A stretch of DNA of 64,000 nucleotides from 2-01-FULL-41-14 sp046317875 (GTDB taxonomy: Bacteria > Pseudomonadota > Alphaproteobacteria > UBA7879 > UBA5542). Location: contig JBKCVN010000022.1 in the NCBI GenBank assembly GCA_046317875.1, positions 1 to 64,000 of the forward strand, written 5' to 3'. The notes beneath the pieces were generated by a model, which was not told the origin of the DNA, ran no database searches, and saw nothing but the letters and a program-made list of their open reading frames with translations. Positions 45,646-54,534 of this stretch are shown here, in pieces; position 1 is the stretch's first letter; each line of letters starts with the position of its first letter. Position numbers and translations under genes: made by a program.

Positions 45646-46299
45646 TTAAAAAATGTTTTTCAACGAAGCTCTTCTTTCAGGTGATTTCTCAGGTGAGGCC
45701 GTATTGGAAAATGGTTGAACCGTGGAGGAAGTCGGTGTGTAAAACTTCCCATTATTTTCTTTAGAAGAAGCTGTTATTTCAGGTTTCTTTTTACTAAGTA
45801 TAATTCCAAACTCACTTACAAATCCTGCTAACTCTTCAGAAAGACGGGGGCTTTCATTTGTCAAAATTAAATGAAATTTAACCGAGGTCTGTATATGGGC
45901 GTCTTTTAAAGATTGATGAATTTGATCTATGGTTGATCCTCTTATTATCCTATTCCAAAAAATATTTTCTCTTTCAATAGACTTTTCATTTTGGAAAGGG
46001 TTAGCACACCAGCTTACCAACTGGATTACTGCTTCTCCCGGTTGAAAGGCTTCTTTTAAAGAAAAAACCAACCGTTCTGTTTCTTGTGATTGTTTAATCC
46101 CCCGTGCATCTAATACCCATAACACAGGAATGTATTTGCCTGATTTTCTTACGTCTTTATATTTATTAACATAGTTGGTCAGGTGTTCTATTGCTTTAGT
46201 AACTGTGGTTGATGGTTTCTTCAAAGGTTCTTTATATTCGCAAGAGGCAGCATGCAAGCTGCTAATAATACTGGTCCATAATAGGAGTTGTTTATACAT
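45646..46299 (-). CDS. Secreted protein of unknown function
   Basis: A 217-residue protein. The ATG at 46299 is chosen because GAAGG lies 7 bases upstream and MYKQLLLWTSIISSLHAAS forms a signal peptide; a start at 46347 would bury this signal. The mature part resembles no family I know. A segment GKYIPVLWVLDARGIKQSQETERLVFSL has alternating strand-helix character and the C-terminus is serine-rich. Confidence 0.65.
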   Translation of the reverse strand: MYKQLLLWTSIISSLHAASCEYKEPLKKPSTTVTKAIEHLTNYVNKYKDVRKSGKYIPVLWVLDARGIKQSQETERLVFSLKEAFQPGEAVIQLVSWCANPFQNEKSIERENIFWNRIIRGSTIDQIHQSLKDAHIQTSVKFHLILTNESPRLSEELAGFVSEFGIILSKKKPEITASSKENNGKFYTPTSSTVQPFSNTASPEKSPERRASLKNIF

Positions 46300-46431
46300 G
46301 TTTATACCTTCATCTAAGTTATTATTAAATTTGGAAGAATATTTCACAAAAACTTATTAAAATCAATAAATTTCAATTAATTATGCTTTATGCCTTATAA
46401 AAAAATCGACGATAAAATGATTTTTATCAAC

Positions 46432-46462
46432 AAAAAGGCCACGATTTCTCGTGGCCTTTTTT
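46432..46462. terminator. Rho-independent terminator of groESL
   Basis: AAAAAGGCCACGA-TTTC-TCGTGGCCTTTTTT forms a strong hairpin flanked by A and T runs. Read on the minus strand it lies 21 bases after the groEL stop codon. Confidence 0.88.
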
Positions 46463-46483
46463 AGATAGAAGACAGAAGCTTCT

Positions 46484-48136
46484 TTAGAAGCCCATCCCTC
46501 CCATACCACCCATACCCCCCATGTCGGGCATAGCAGGCTTAGATGCTTGAGGCTCAGGCTTTTCGGCTACCATTGCTTCAGTGGTGATCAAAAGACCGGC
46601 GACAGAAGCAGCATCTTGCAAAGCAGTGCGCACAACCTTGGTGGGGTCAATCACACCAAACTTGAACATATCGCCGAATTCATTTGTTTGGGCGTTATAT
46701 CCATAGTTATGATCTTTAGATTCAAGAATCTTTCCAACCACGATCGAGGCTTCTTCCCCAGCATTATGTACAATCTGACGGGTGGGGGCTTGGATTGCAC
46801 GACGGACAATCTCGATCCCAACTTTTTGATCTTCATTGGCCACCTTTAAACCACTCAAAGCCGATGCCGAAGCATGAAGCAAGGCAACACCTCCGCCGGC
46901 CACAATTCCTTCTAGAACTGCAGCGCGTGTCGCATTCAATGCATCTTCTACCCGATCTTTCCGTTCTTTCACTTCAATTTCGGTTGCACCGCCCACACGG
47001 ATCACAGCCACACCCCCAGAAAGCTTAGCTAAGCGTTCTTGAAGTTTTTCCCGATCATAATCTGAAGTGGATTCTTCAATCTGGGATTTGATTTCTTTGC
47101 AACGCGCTTCGATTTCATTCTTATTACCGTTACCATTTACAAAGGTGGTATTTTCCTTTGTAATCACAACACGTTTGGAACGTCCCAACATTTCAATGGT
47201 AGCGTTTTCAAGCTTGCTGCCTATTTCTTCAGAAATCAATTGACCACCAGTCAAAATGGCCAGATCTTCCAACATGGCTTTCCGGCGATCTCCAAAGCCA
47301 GGGGCCTTAATAGCAGATACTTTCAATCCGCCACGCAGTTTGTTAACGACCAATGTAGCAAGCGCTTCACCATCCACCTCTTCCGCTACGATCAACAACG
47401 CGCGACCTGACTGGGCCACCCGCTCAAGAATAGGCAACATGGGTTGAAGGGTAGAGATCTTTTTGTCGTGAATTAAAATAAAGGGATCATCTAACTCACA
47501 GGTCATTTTTTCAGGGTTTGTCACAAAATAAGGTGACAAATATCCCCGATCAAACTGCATACCTTCCACAACTTCCAGTTCGGTTTCCATGGATTTTGCT
47601 TCTTCAATGGTGATCACACCCTCTTTACCTACCTTATCCATAGCTTTGGCAATCATGTTCCCAATTTCTTCTTCGCCGTTGGCAGAGATAGTAGCCACTT
47701 GTGCAATTTCTGCACTGGTGGTCACATTCTTTGAGCGCTTTTGAATACTTTCAACGACTCCACTGACAGCCATATCGATACCACGTTTAAGATCCATGGG
47801 ATTCATGCCTGCAGTCACAGATTTAATGCCTTCACGGGCAATCGCTTGAGCCAAAACGGTGGCTGTGGTTGTTCCATCTCCAGCCACATCATTGGTTTTG
47901 CTGGCCACTTCTTTAATCATCTGGGCACCCATATTTTCAAATTTATCGGCCAATGTGATTTCTTTTGCGACAGACACACCATCTTTTGTAATGCGGGGGG
48001 CACCGTAAGATTTGTCTAGAATGACATTTCGACCTTTGGGCCCTAATGTGACCTTTACCGCATCTGCCAATGTATCAAGACCCTTAAGCAGCTTATTGCG
48101 GGCTTCCGTGGAAAATTTTACTTCTTTTGCACTCAT
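46484..48136 (-). CDS. groEL: Chaperonin GroEL
   Basis: The 60-kDa chaperonin that folds proteins inside a 14-subunit ring with GroES. The 550-residue product has LGPKGRNVIL, the ATP-binding DGTTTATVLAQ and the typical GGMGGMGGMGF tail. It lies 31 bases after groES and shares its CIRCE-controlled promoter. In intracellular bacteria this protein is usually very abundant. Confidence 0.98.
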   Translation of the reverse strand: MSAKEVKFSTEARNKLLKGLDTLADAVKVTLGPKGRNVILDKSYGAPRITKDGVSVAKEITLADKFENMGAQMIKEVASKTNDVAGDGTTTATVLAQAIAREGIKSVTAGMNPMDLKRGIDMAVSGVVESIQKRSKNVTTSAEIAQVATISANGEEEIGNMIAKAMDKVGKEGVITIEEAKSMETELEVVEGMQFDRGYLSPYFVTNPEKMTCELDDPFILIHDKKISTLQPMLPILERVAQSGRALLIVAEEVDGEALATLVVNKLRGGLKVSAIKAPGFGDRRKAMLEDLAILTGGQLISEEIGSKLENATIEMLGRSKRVVITKENTTFVNGNGNKNEIEARCKEIKSQIEESTSDYDREKLQERLAKLSGGVAVIRVGGATEIEVKERKDRVEDALNATRAAVLEGIVAGGGVALLHASASALSGLKVANEDQKVGIEIVRRAIQAPTRQIVHNAGEEASIVVGKILESKDHNYGYNAQTNEFGDMFKFGVIDPTKVVRTALQDAASVAGLLITTEAMVAEKPEPQASKPAMPDMGGMGGMGGMGF

Positions 48137-48167
48137 TTATGCTCTCCTGAATTACTATTAGTTAAAG

Positions 48168-48455
48168 TTAGCCAATGATTCCGAAAATATCGGATTCTTT
48201 CATAATCAGCAGATCTTTTCCGCCAATCTTTACTTCTGTTCCTGACCATTTTCCAAACAAGATCCGATCGTTCGCCTTTACTGACAAAGGACGATGATTT
48301 CCTTTATCATCCACTGTACCCGTACCCACAGCCAGTACTTTACCTTCTATGGGTTTTTCTTTTGCTGTATCCGGGATAATAATTCCACCTGCGGTTTTTT
48401 CTTCTTGTTCGATCCGTTCAACAAGTACGCGATCATGAAGTGGTTTAAACTGCAT
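48168..48455 (-). CDS. groES: Co-chaperonin GroES
   Basis: The 95-residue lid of the GroEL chamber, starting MQFKPLHDRVLVERIEQEEKTAGGIIIPDTAKEK with the mobile loop near 16-33. It is the first gene of the groESL operon. A CIRCE element lies about 40 bases upstream of the ATG. Confidence 0.98.
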   Translation of the reverse strand: MQFKPLHDRVLVERIEQEEKTAGGIIIPDTAKEKPIEGKVLAVGTGTVDDKGNHRPLSVKANDRILFGKWSGTEVKIGGKDLLIMKESDIFGIIG

Positions 48456-48495
48456 TGTACGTTCCTTTCCTATTAGTATTTAAACTTTACTGAGT

Positions 48496-48522
48496 TTAGC
48501 ACTCTATTTAAAAGAGTGCTAT
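48496..48522 (-). promoter_or_regulatory. CIRCE operator (HrcA binding site)
   Basis: TTAGCACTC (48496-48504), a 9-base spacer, GAGTGCTAT (48514-48522): 17 of 18 consensus bases. HrcA binds this inverted repeat and represses groESL until heat or unfolded protein titrates GroEL. It predicts an hrcA gene elsewhere on the chromosome. Confidence 0.95.
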
Positions 48523-48535
48523 TTTTTTAGCACAA
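48507..48535 (-). promoter_or_regulatory. Predicted groESL promoter overlapping CIRCE
   Basis: On the minus strand TTGTGC (48530-48535), 17 bases, TTTAAA (48507-48512). The -10 falls inside the spacer of the CIRCE repeat, so HrcA binding would block polymerase directly. Confidence 0.5.
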
Positions 48536-48598
48536 GGTTTGGGAGAGTGTCAAGATGTTAGACATGGGGAGAAAAAGAGTGACCAATTTCAAGAGAAA

Positions 48599-49873
48599 TC
48601 AATTACAAGACCTAGCCTTGTGTGCTAAGAGATTTTTTTCCCGATGAAGAAAAATCAAAGTGCATAAGGTCACCAGACTTAACCCCATCAGAAGAAATCC
48701 AGGAGCTAGCAAAGAATGAAAGTGCTGCTGTAAAAACTGAGCCATACTGGGTGTAGTGCCCCCTAACAAGGCGCCACCCACCGTTAAACAAAAAGCCAAA
48801 CCAGAATAGCGACAATACACAGGGAATAGCTCGCCGATATACGCACTGATACACCCATTAATAATACTACCCGCTCCATTCAGGCTAATAATAAATAGCA
48901 ACACTTGCCAAAGGGATACCCTGTCCATCGTTAACAAATAAAATGCAGGAACAGCCACTAAGCCTGTTAATGACATTCCATAAACAATCAACTTATAAAA
49001 ACCAATCTTATCGGCTATACGTCCAGAAAAAATAATTATAACAGCAGAAAAAATCATTGTTGCCATATTCAACAACATGCTCTCTGATTTGCTGTACCCT
49101 AGGTCATTCATGAAAATAGTGTTTCCAAACACCGTGGTAAGGTATAAAGGCATGACCGTCAATCCAAACACCAGAAACCCGAGGAATAAAGAGCTCTTAT
49201 GCGTCCGCAACAAAGCAACCCAAGGAAACTCTTTCTTTTGATTTAAGGACTCTGTCTGATTTTTTTGGAAATCCATAGTTTCCAGCACATTACGTCTTAA
49301 TAAATATACAAAAACAGCAGAAAGCCCTCCTGCAATAAACAGTAATCTCCAACTCCATTCAGGCATACCCTCTAAATTCACGATAGCTGCCAAGCCACTG
49401 GCCAAAACAGCCCCAAGGACCCCCCATGAAATCAGGGCTCCCGTATGTCGGCCCAAAGATTTACGGTCCAAATTTTCCATAACATACAAGTTAGCTCCCG
49501 TAAGCTCTCCACCATAAAAAAAGCCTTGGGCAAGCCGACATGAAATCAAAACAATAGGAGCTGCCAGCCCCAACGTTTCATAGGAAGGTAGCAATCCAAT
49601 AATAAGAGTCGGAATGGCCACCAGAATCATACTTAAAAGCAAGGGCTTTTTTCGACCAATTTTATCACCTATGTAACCAAAAAAAAGAGCCCCTAAGGGA
49701 CGGGCCAAGAAACCAGCCGCAAAAGCACCGAAGGTTGCCATATTTTGGGTATATTTTACAACTGAAGGGAAGAAAATGGGGGCAAGTTGCACCGCCAAAA
49801 ACCCATAAAGAGTCACATCAAAGCATTCAACGATGTGCCCCCCAATAACCGATAGACCTATTTTAGACTTCAT
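48599..49873 (-). CDS. MFS transporter, metabolite:H+ symporter type
   Basis: A 424-residue membrane protein with about twelve helices. IGGHIVECFDVTLYGFLA and the loop motif GALFFGYIGDKIGRKKPLL place it in the MHS branch (ProP, ShiA or citrate-type carriers). The start at 49873 has CAGGA upstream and sits inside the end of the LysR gene, giving an 11-base overlap. The regulator probably controls it. Substrate unknown. Confidence 0.85.
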   Translation of the reverse strand: MKSKIGLSVIGGHIVECFDVTLYGFLAVQLAPIFFPSVVKYTQNMATFGAFAAGFLARPLGALFFGYIGDKIGRKKPLLLSMILVAIPTLIIGLLPSYETLGLAAPIVLISCRLAQGFFYGGELTGANLYVMENLDRKSLGRHTGALISWGVLGAVLASGLAAIVNLEGMPEWSWRLLFIAGGLSAVFVYLLRRNVLETMDFQKNQTESLNQKKEFPWVALLRTHKSSLFLGFLVFGLTVMPLYLTTVFGNTIFMNDLGYSKSESMLLNMATMIFSAVIIIFSGRIADKIGFYKLIVYGMSLTGLVAVPAFYLLTMDRVSLWQVLLFIISLNGAGSIINGCISAYIGELFPVYCRYSGLAFCLTVGGALLGGTTPSMAQFLQQHFHSLLAPGFLLMGLSLVTLCTLIFLHREKNLLAHKARSCN

Positions 49874-50789
49874 GTTTATCCTGGAATATTTTGATACCAA
49901 TAGTTTTAAAATATTCTTCCATGAATTCGCGGAAAAGATCCATATGATTTTGAGCCGATACGTTATTCGTTTTTTTCATACAAAAATAAGTTCGAACAAT
50001 AGGTCCCTTGATTTTGGGCAAAATATGGACCAGCCCCCCTTTATAAATTTCATTAGATTCACGAGGGGCAGAAATAATTCCTAAACCTTCTTTGGCAGCA
50101 TTAAACAGCGAGGTAGTGGAATTAACTGTAATCGAGGGTGTTAGTCTTGGAATCCCATACTTACCCTTGATGTGCCAATTAATATCATCAAAATAGGTAA
50201 ATTCATGTTCTCCATACGCCAGCATTTTATGCTTCAATAAATCTTCTGGTGTCTTAGGCTCCTCGTGCCGCTTTATATACTCGGGGCTCGCAAAAAGCAC
50301 ATGGTGGTACGGGATATACCAGGCTTTTTGAAACCCTTCCAAATCTTCGCCCACAGGCCGCAGCAAAATATCAGAAGTACGTTCCGTTTGCTTAGGCAAA
50401 ATATCATTTGCAATAATATTAATACGCAAATTTTGATGTTTTTCATAAAAATCCTTAAGACTTGGCATAAGCCAGCTAGAAGAGACAGCAGCCGTTGTGG
50501 CAATAACAATCTCCCCTTTTATTTCTTGAGCATTTTGGTTATGAGCACTATGTACACCCTCTAAGTATACATCCACCAACTTAATGGCATAAGGAATAAA
50601 AGATTTGGCTTCTTCTGTAAGGGTTGTGGATTGCTTTTTGCGGTTCACAAGCTTTACGCCTAATTCTTTTTCTAGCTCGTTAACATGTGCCCACATGGTG
50701 GAACGGGGAATACCCAAAATTTTATGCCCCCCGAAGTCGCATCCATTTTTACCTAAAAATATTAATGTTTTTAACGAAACTATTCTCAT
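49863..50789 (-). CDS. LysR-family transcriptional regulator
   Basis: A 308-residue regulator. Residues about 5-60 form a winged helix-turn-helix (ILGIPRSTMWAHVNELEKELGVKLVNR), followed by an effector-binding domain that starts near 90 (IVIATTAAVSSSWLMPSL). The ATG at 50789 is chosen although no ribosome-binding site is evident; a TTG lies two codons upstream. Unlike most LysR genes it is not divergent from its likely target but overlaps the start of the MFS gene on the same strand. Confidence 0.85.
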   Translation of the reverse strand: MRIVSLKTLIFLGKNGCDFGGHKILGIPRSTMWAHVNELEKELGVKLVNRKKQSTTLTEEAKSFIPYAIKLVDVYLEGVHSAHNQNAQEIKGEIVIATTAAVSSSWLMPSLKDFYEKHQNLRINIIANDILPKQTERTSDILLRPVGEDLEGFQKAWYIPYHHVLFASPEYIKRHEEPKTPEDLLKHKMLAYGEHEFTYFDDINWHIKGKYGIPRLTPSITVNSTTSLFNAAKEGLGIISAPRESNEIYKGGLVHILPKIKGPIVRTYFCMKKTNNVSAQNHMDLFREFMEEYFKTIGIKIFQDKHEV

Positions 50790-50938
50790 GATCAAACTTT
50801 GAAAAATATAATAATCAAAAACTGTTAAATGTTTCTTCTATAGTTATTTATTTATAACCCCTTTTTCTATTAGAAAAAATACTTTTATTTCTCTTTGATT
50901 TACTTAGAATCACCACAAACACAAGGAAATCTTTGTTT

Positions 50939-52003
50939 TTATTGACTAAAGTCTAATGGGTCAAATAAGGGATCAACTTCTTCCTGAGGCGAAAAACTTG
51001 TAGTTGGAGTGGTGACATTCTCTAAGGAAGACATCATAGGTTCTTCATTGGGTCCATCCACAACCATCTGAGGCGGGCTAATTGTAAAGTTTAAATTTTG
51101 ATTTCCCGCAAGACGACTTTTCAGCTCCATCCTCTTTTCCGATAACTTTTTGATTTCACCAGGCGTAGCGGGCCTAGGCACCAATACCAAGATAAAGTCA
51201 TATGTTCCATCCAAATTTGGGCTAGAAATAAAATCAACCAAGTGGGTATTGTCCATCAGATCAAAAACAACTATTGAGCTAGCAGCATTAGACTCGTCCA
51301 CACGATAAGAAATCACATGACCGCTGGACAAAGATTCTGTTTTTACAGAAGGCCAATTAATTTTGGGTAAATAAAGGTTTAATTTTTTTGTATCAACGTC
51401 CATTTGGCTATCAAAGAACTCTGCTTTATCTGCGTTTACAATAATCCAAGTGCTACCATCCTCATTAGGAACAATGGTTAGGGAGTTAATCTCATTTTGG
51501 GGAACCGAAACTGTTTGCTGAATGTTGACTATTGGAGGCGGAGGTGGCAAGGGCGCAGGTATTAATTCGGGATCATTATCCATTTCCATAGCCTCATCAT
51601 CTACTTCTGGCTCAATCACAGGAGGCTCTTCTGTGATAATATCAATTATAAAACTTTTTCCACGCAAGAAGCTGCCAACTACCCTAGAATAAGGAGACAA
51701 TTGAACGATACAATATTTTTTACCCCTATCATTGGTCAGGTTATACTGTATTAAAGCGCCTCTTTTTATGATCATACGCGCTGGAATGTTCCAGAAAGTA
51801 TCCTCGGGGCCACTTACCGTAATAAAACCAGCATCATCTGATTGAACGTACAAAGAAACTGGCTGAGTTAACTGAAAGGAAAGACGGCTTTTATTAAGCT
51901 CGCTCCCCACCTGAACATCGGTAATAGATAAGTTTGAACGAGCAAAAGAAGTATTGAAACCAATAAGTAAAAAGAAACCAAATATTTTTAAAAATTGAAT
52001 CAT
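50939..52003 (-). CDS. Exported protein with AMIN-like N-terminal domain
   Basis: A 354-residue protein with signal peptide MIQFLKIFGFFLLIGFNTSFA. Residues 25-125 have the strand pattern of an AMIN-type domain, found in proteins that bind peptidoglycan or secretin complexes. A proline-rich linker follows (APLPPPPP), then a second beta-rich half and an acidic tail. The family call is by pattern only. It lies 66 bases downstream of the RodZ-like gene, suggesting an envelope function linked to it. Confidence 0.5.
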   Translation of the reverse strand: MIQFLKIFGFFLLIGFNTSFARSNLSITDVQVGSELNKSRLSFQLTQPVSLYVQSDDAGFITVSGPEDTFWNIPARMIIKRGALIQYNLTNDRGKKYCIVQLSPYSRVVGSFLRGKSFIIDIITEEPPVIEPEVDDEAMEMDNDPELIPAPLPPPPPIVNIQQTVSVPQNEINSLTIVPNEDGSTWIIVNADKAEFFDSQMDVDTKKLNLYLPKINWPSVKTESLSSGHVISYRVDESNAASSIVVFDLMDNTHLVDFISSPNLDGTYDFILVLVPRPATPGEIKKLSEKRMELKSRLAGNQNLNFTISPPQMVVDGPNEEPMMSSLENVTTPTTSFSPQEEVDPLFDPLDFSQ

Positions 52004-52069
52004 TTTATCCCTGTTATTTACAAAGATACTAGATTTTTCTTATTTTTGCATTATTTAAAATATTGTCCT

Positions 52070-52558
52070 TTATAAATTCTCTGCAGAAATAAGTTCTTTA
52101 TTTACATCTTCTGACGGGGAACGTGGATAAGAAGAAAAAACCTTATAAAATAAAAACAAAATAATAATAACTAAGCTGGCCACCAGAACTTTTTTAGAGT
52201 TATAAACCAAAGATAAAGGACTACCCATTTTTTCAGATAGGGAAATCAACCGAAGCTCTTCACCGCTGGGAACCTCTAAAGCCTCATTAGTATGAATATG
52301 ATAAGCTTTTTTAAAGGCGTCCAAAGTTAAGAAAGGATCTAAATCCAAGAATTGTGCATAGGATCTTACAAATCCTAAGGTATAGGTTTGGGATGGTAGT
52401 TTACCTAAATGGCCAGTTTCAATAGCCTTTAAAAATTCTTCTCTAATATTTAAGGAATCAACGACTTGTTGAATATTGTACCCTTTAGCCACACGTGCTT
52501 CTTTTAAAATAATAGAAATGTGTTTGCTGTAGATATTATTGTTTTCTTTTTCTTTCAT
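52070..52558 (-). CDS. RodZ-like helix-turn-helix membrane protein, short form
   Basis: A 162-residue protein with a Cro/C1-type helix-turn-helix at about 14-75 (LKEARVAKGYNIQQVVDSLNIREEFLKAIE), the segment TYTLGFVRSYAQFLDLDP typical of RodZ, and one transmembrane helix (VLVASLVIIILFLFYKVF) near 124-141. The periplasmic domain of classical RodZ, which links the cytoskeleton MreB to wall synthesis, is nearly absent, with only about 20 residues after the helix. Confidence 0.75.
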   Translation of the reverse strand: MKEKENNNIYSKHISIILKEARVAKGYNIQQVVDSLNIREEFLKAIETGHLGKLPSQTYTLGFVRSYAQFLDLDPFLTLDAFKKAYHIHTNEALEVPSGEELRLISLSEKMGSPLSLVYNSKKVLVASLVIIILFLFYKVFSSYPRSPSEDVNKELISAENL

Positions 52559-52611
52559 TATAACACTCCCTATCTTATTATTTTACATATCAAGGAGGTG
52601 AATTCAACCTT

Positions 52612-54063
52612 TTAGTCTTTCCAAAAAGACGGTAACAATAAAATTAAGATGGTCACCAATTCTAAACGACCGAGTAACATCCCTCCCATCAGTATCCATT
52701 TGACTGGCAAAGAAAGCTCTGCGTAGGGCTGATTGGGGCCAATGTAGGCTCCCAACCCTGTTCCTAAGTTGGTTAGCATGGCTGAAGAGGCTGATAGGGT
52801 GGTTATAAAATCCAACCCACATAACGAGAGGCTAAATGATAGAAGGACAAAACAAAATATGAATAAAATCACCAGAGCGGCTACAGAATCAAAAATAGCA
52901 CCTGAAATTTGTTTACCATTATACTTGGGTAAAAAGACCCCATGGGGTCTCCTTAGTTTTTGCAGATAAATAAAAGTGACACGCCATAAAACTTGGAATC
53001 GAAAAACCTTAATACCACCCGCCGTGGACCCCGTACATCCTCCGATAAAAGGGGCGAAGAAAAAGACCATGGTTCCTATCCCGCCCCATAAAGCATAATC
53101 TGCCGAACAAAATCCTGTTGTTGTTACAGCAGAAACCACATTAAAAACAGATTTAGTAATAATATCAGCATAGTCGGACTTCTGAGTCCAAACGTTCCAC
53201 GAGACCACCATAACAATGAAAGACAAAGTAAGAAGGCTATATGTTTTAATTTGATCATCTTTGAAAAATAGTTTCCAGTTTTTGGTAAACAAATGACCAA
53301 ATAAAAGTTGAGTGACCCCCCCTAAAAACATAAATAAGACCAAAACATATTCCAAAAATTTATTATTAAAAAACCCTATGGATTCGTCGTGGGTTGAAAA
53401 TCCTCCGGTAGAAATCGTAGTAAGACTGTGACAGAGGGCATCAAACCAATTAAGCTGCAAGGTAATTAAAGCCAAAAAGCACAATACGGTTAGACTTAAA
53501 TACGTGATAAAAATGACTTTAGCAATTTGGGCAATCCGGGGGAGGAATTTTTCCGATCGATCAGAGGATTCAGATTGAAACAACTCTAACCCCCCCACCC
53601 GCATATCGGTTAAAAGCGTCAAGGCCATCACGATAATTCCGATACCCCCCAACCATTGCAACATGGCCCGCCAAAACAAAATGCCCCTGGGGAGCGTGTC
53701 TAGATGACGCAAAATAGTGGCGCCGGTAGTAGTTAATCCCGAAACTGTTTCAAAAAAAGCATCCGTATAACTAATATCAATAGAAGACAGAAGAAAAGGG
53801 ATAGATGAGAACCCTATTCCAAACATCCAAGTAATAGCCGTTAATAAAAATGAATCTCGTTTATCAAAATCAATTTCAGCCCCTGACTTATTGGAAAAAA
53901 CCAATAAAACACCTAAAAAGACCATAATGGCTTGTGACAATAAGTAAATTTTATAATCGGGATGATTGGCAACAAAATCTATCAGAAAAGAAGGGGTCAT
54001 AGCCCCGGCCAGAATAAGGATTAACCAGCCAATCAGATAAAATATAGATCTAAAGTGTGCCAT
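52612..54063 (-). CDS. trkH: Trk-type potassium transporter TrkH
   Basis: A 483-residue membrane subunit of a Trk potassium uptake system. Four selectivity-filter loops are visible: SGLTTTGATIL, STGGFSTHD, VTTTGFCSADYA and LTNLGTGLGAY, each with the filter glycine, flanked by pairs of helices. It needs TrkA in the cytoplasm for gating, which is not in the window. It lies 3 bases downstream of apaG. Confidence 0.93.
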   Translation of the reverse strand: MAHFRSIFYLIGWLILILAGAMTPSFLIDFVANHPDYKIYLLSQAIMVFLGVLLVFSNKSGAEIDFDKRDSFLLTAITWMFGIGFSSIPFLLSSIDISYTDAFFETVSGLTTTGATILRHLDTLPRGILFWRAMLQWLGGIGIIVMALTLLTDMRVGGLELFQSESSDRSEKFLPRIAQIAKVIFITYLSLTVLCFLALITLQLNWFDALCHSLTTISTGGFSTHDESIGFFNNKFLEYVLVLFMFLGGVTQLLFGHLFTKNWKLFFKDDQIKTYSLLTLSFIVMVVSWNVWTQKSDYADIITKSVFNVVSAVTTTGFCSADYALWGGIGTMVFFFAPFIGGCTGSTAGGIKVFRFQVLWRVTFIYLQKLRRPHGVFLPKYNGKQISGAIFDSVAALVILFIFCFVLLSFSLSLCGLDFITTLSASSAMLTNLGTGLGAYIGPNQPYAELSLPVKWILMGGMLLGRLELVTILILLLPSFWKD

Positions 54064-54066
54064 TCA

Positions 54067-54459
54067 TTAATGGAACTGGTGCCGTTCGTAGGGACTATCC
54101 AAAGAAAAAGCCGGGATTGAAACCTTAAAAGGTTCCCCTTCCAAACTTTCCATCTCATAGTTTCCGAACATGATGCCTGATGGCGCACTTAACACAGCTC
54201 CACTGGTATAGCTAAAAGACTCCCCGGGGCGCACCACAGGTTCCAGTCCCACAACCCCATCCCCATCTATTTCATGGGTTAATCCATTTGAATCCGTGAT
54301 CTTCCAATGCCGTCTTCTAAGTTTTACCGCACGCTCACTGCGATTGCGGATGGTAATCTTATAGGACCAAACAAACTGCTCGGAATGGGGTTCGGATTCC
54401 TCTTCTAGGTACAGAGGTTCTGCGAATATTTCAATAGGTTGTTTGTGCATAATAGACAT
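54067..54459 (-). CDS. apaG: ApaG-domain protein
   Basis: A 130-residue fibronectin-like ApaG domain: ESEPHSEQFVWSYKITIRNRSERAVKLRRRHWKITDSNG and PVVRPGESFSYTSGAVLSAPSGIMFGNYEM are characteristic. The ATG at 54459 has AAAGGAAA upstream and gives normal length; a start at 54513 would add residues outside the family. The function is not settled; homologues are linked to magnesium and Ap4A levels. Confidence 0.92.
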   Translation of the reverse strand: MSIMHKQPIEIFAEPLYLEEESEPHSEQFVWSYKITIRNRSERAVKLRRRHWKITDSNGLTHEIDGDGVVGLEPVVRPGESFSYTSGAVLSAPSGIMFGNYEMESLEGEPFKVSIPAFSLDSPYERHQFH

Positions 54460-54534
54460 ACAATTTCCTTTATCTCTACTTATTAGATTATAGAAATTAT
54501 AATTGGAATTCAATGGAATTTTTAATAGCTAACT

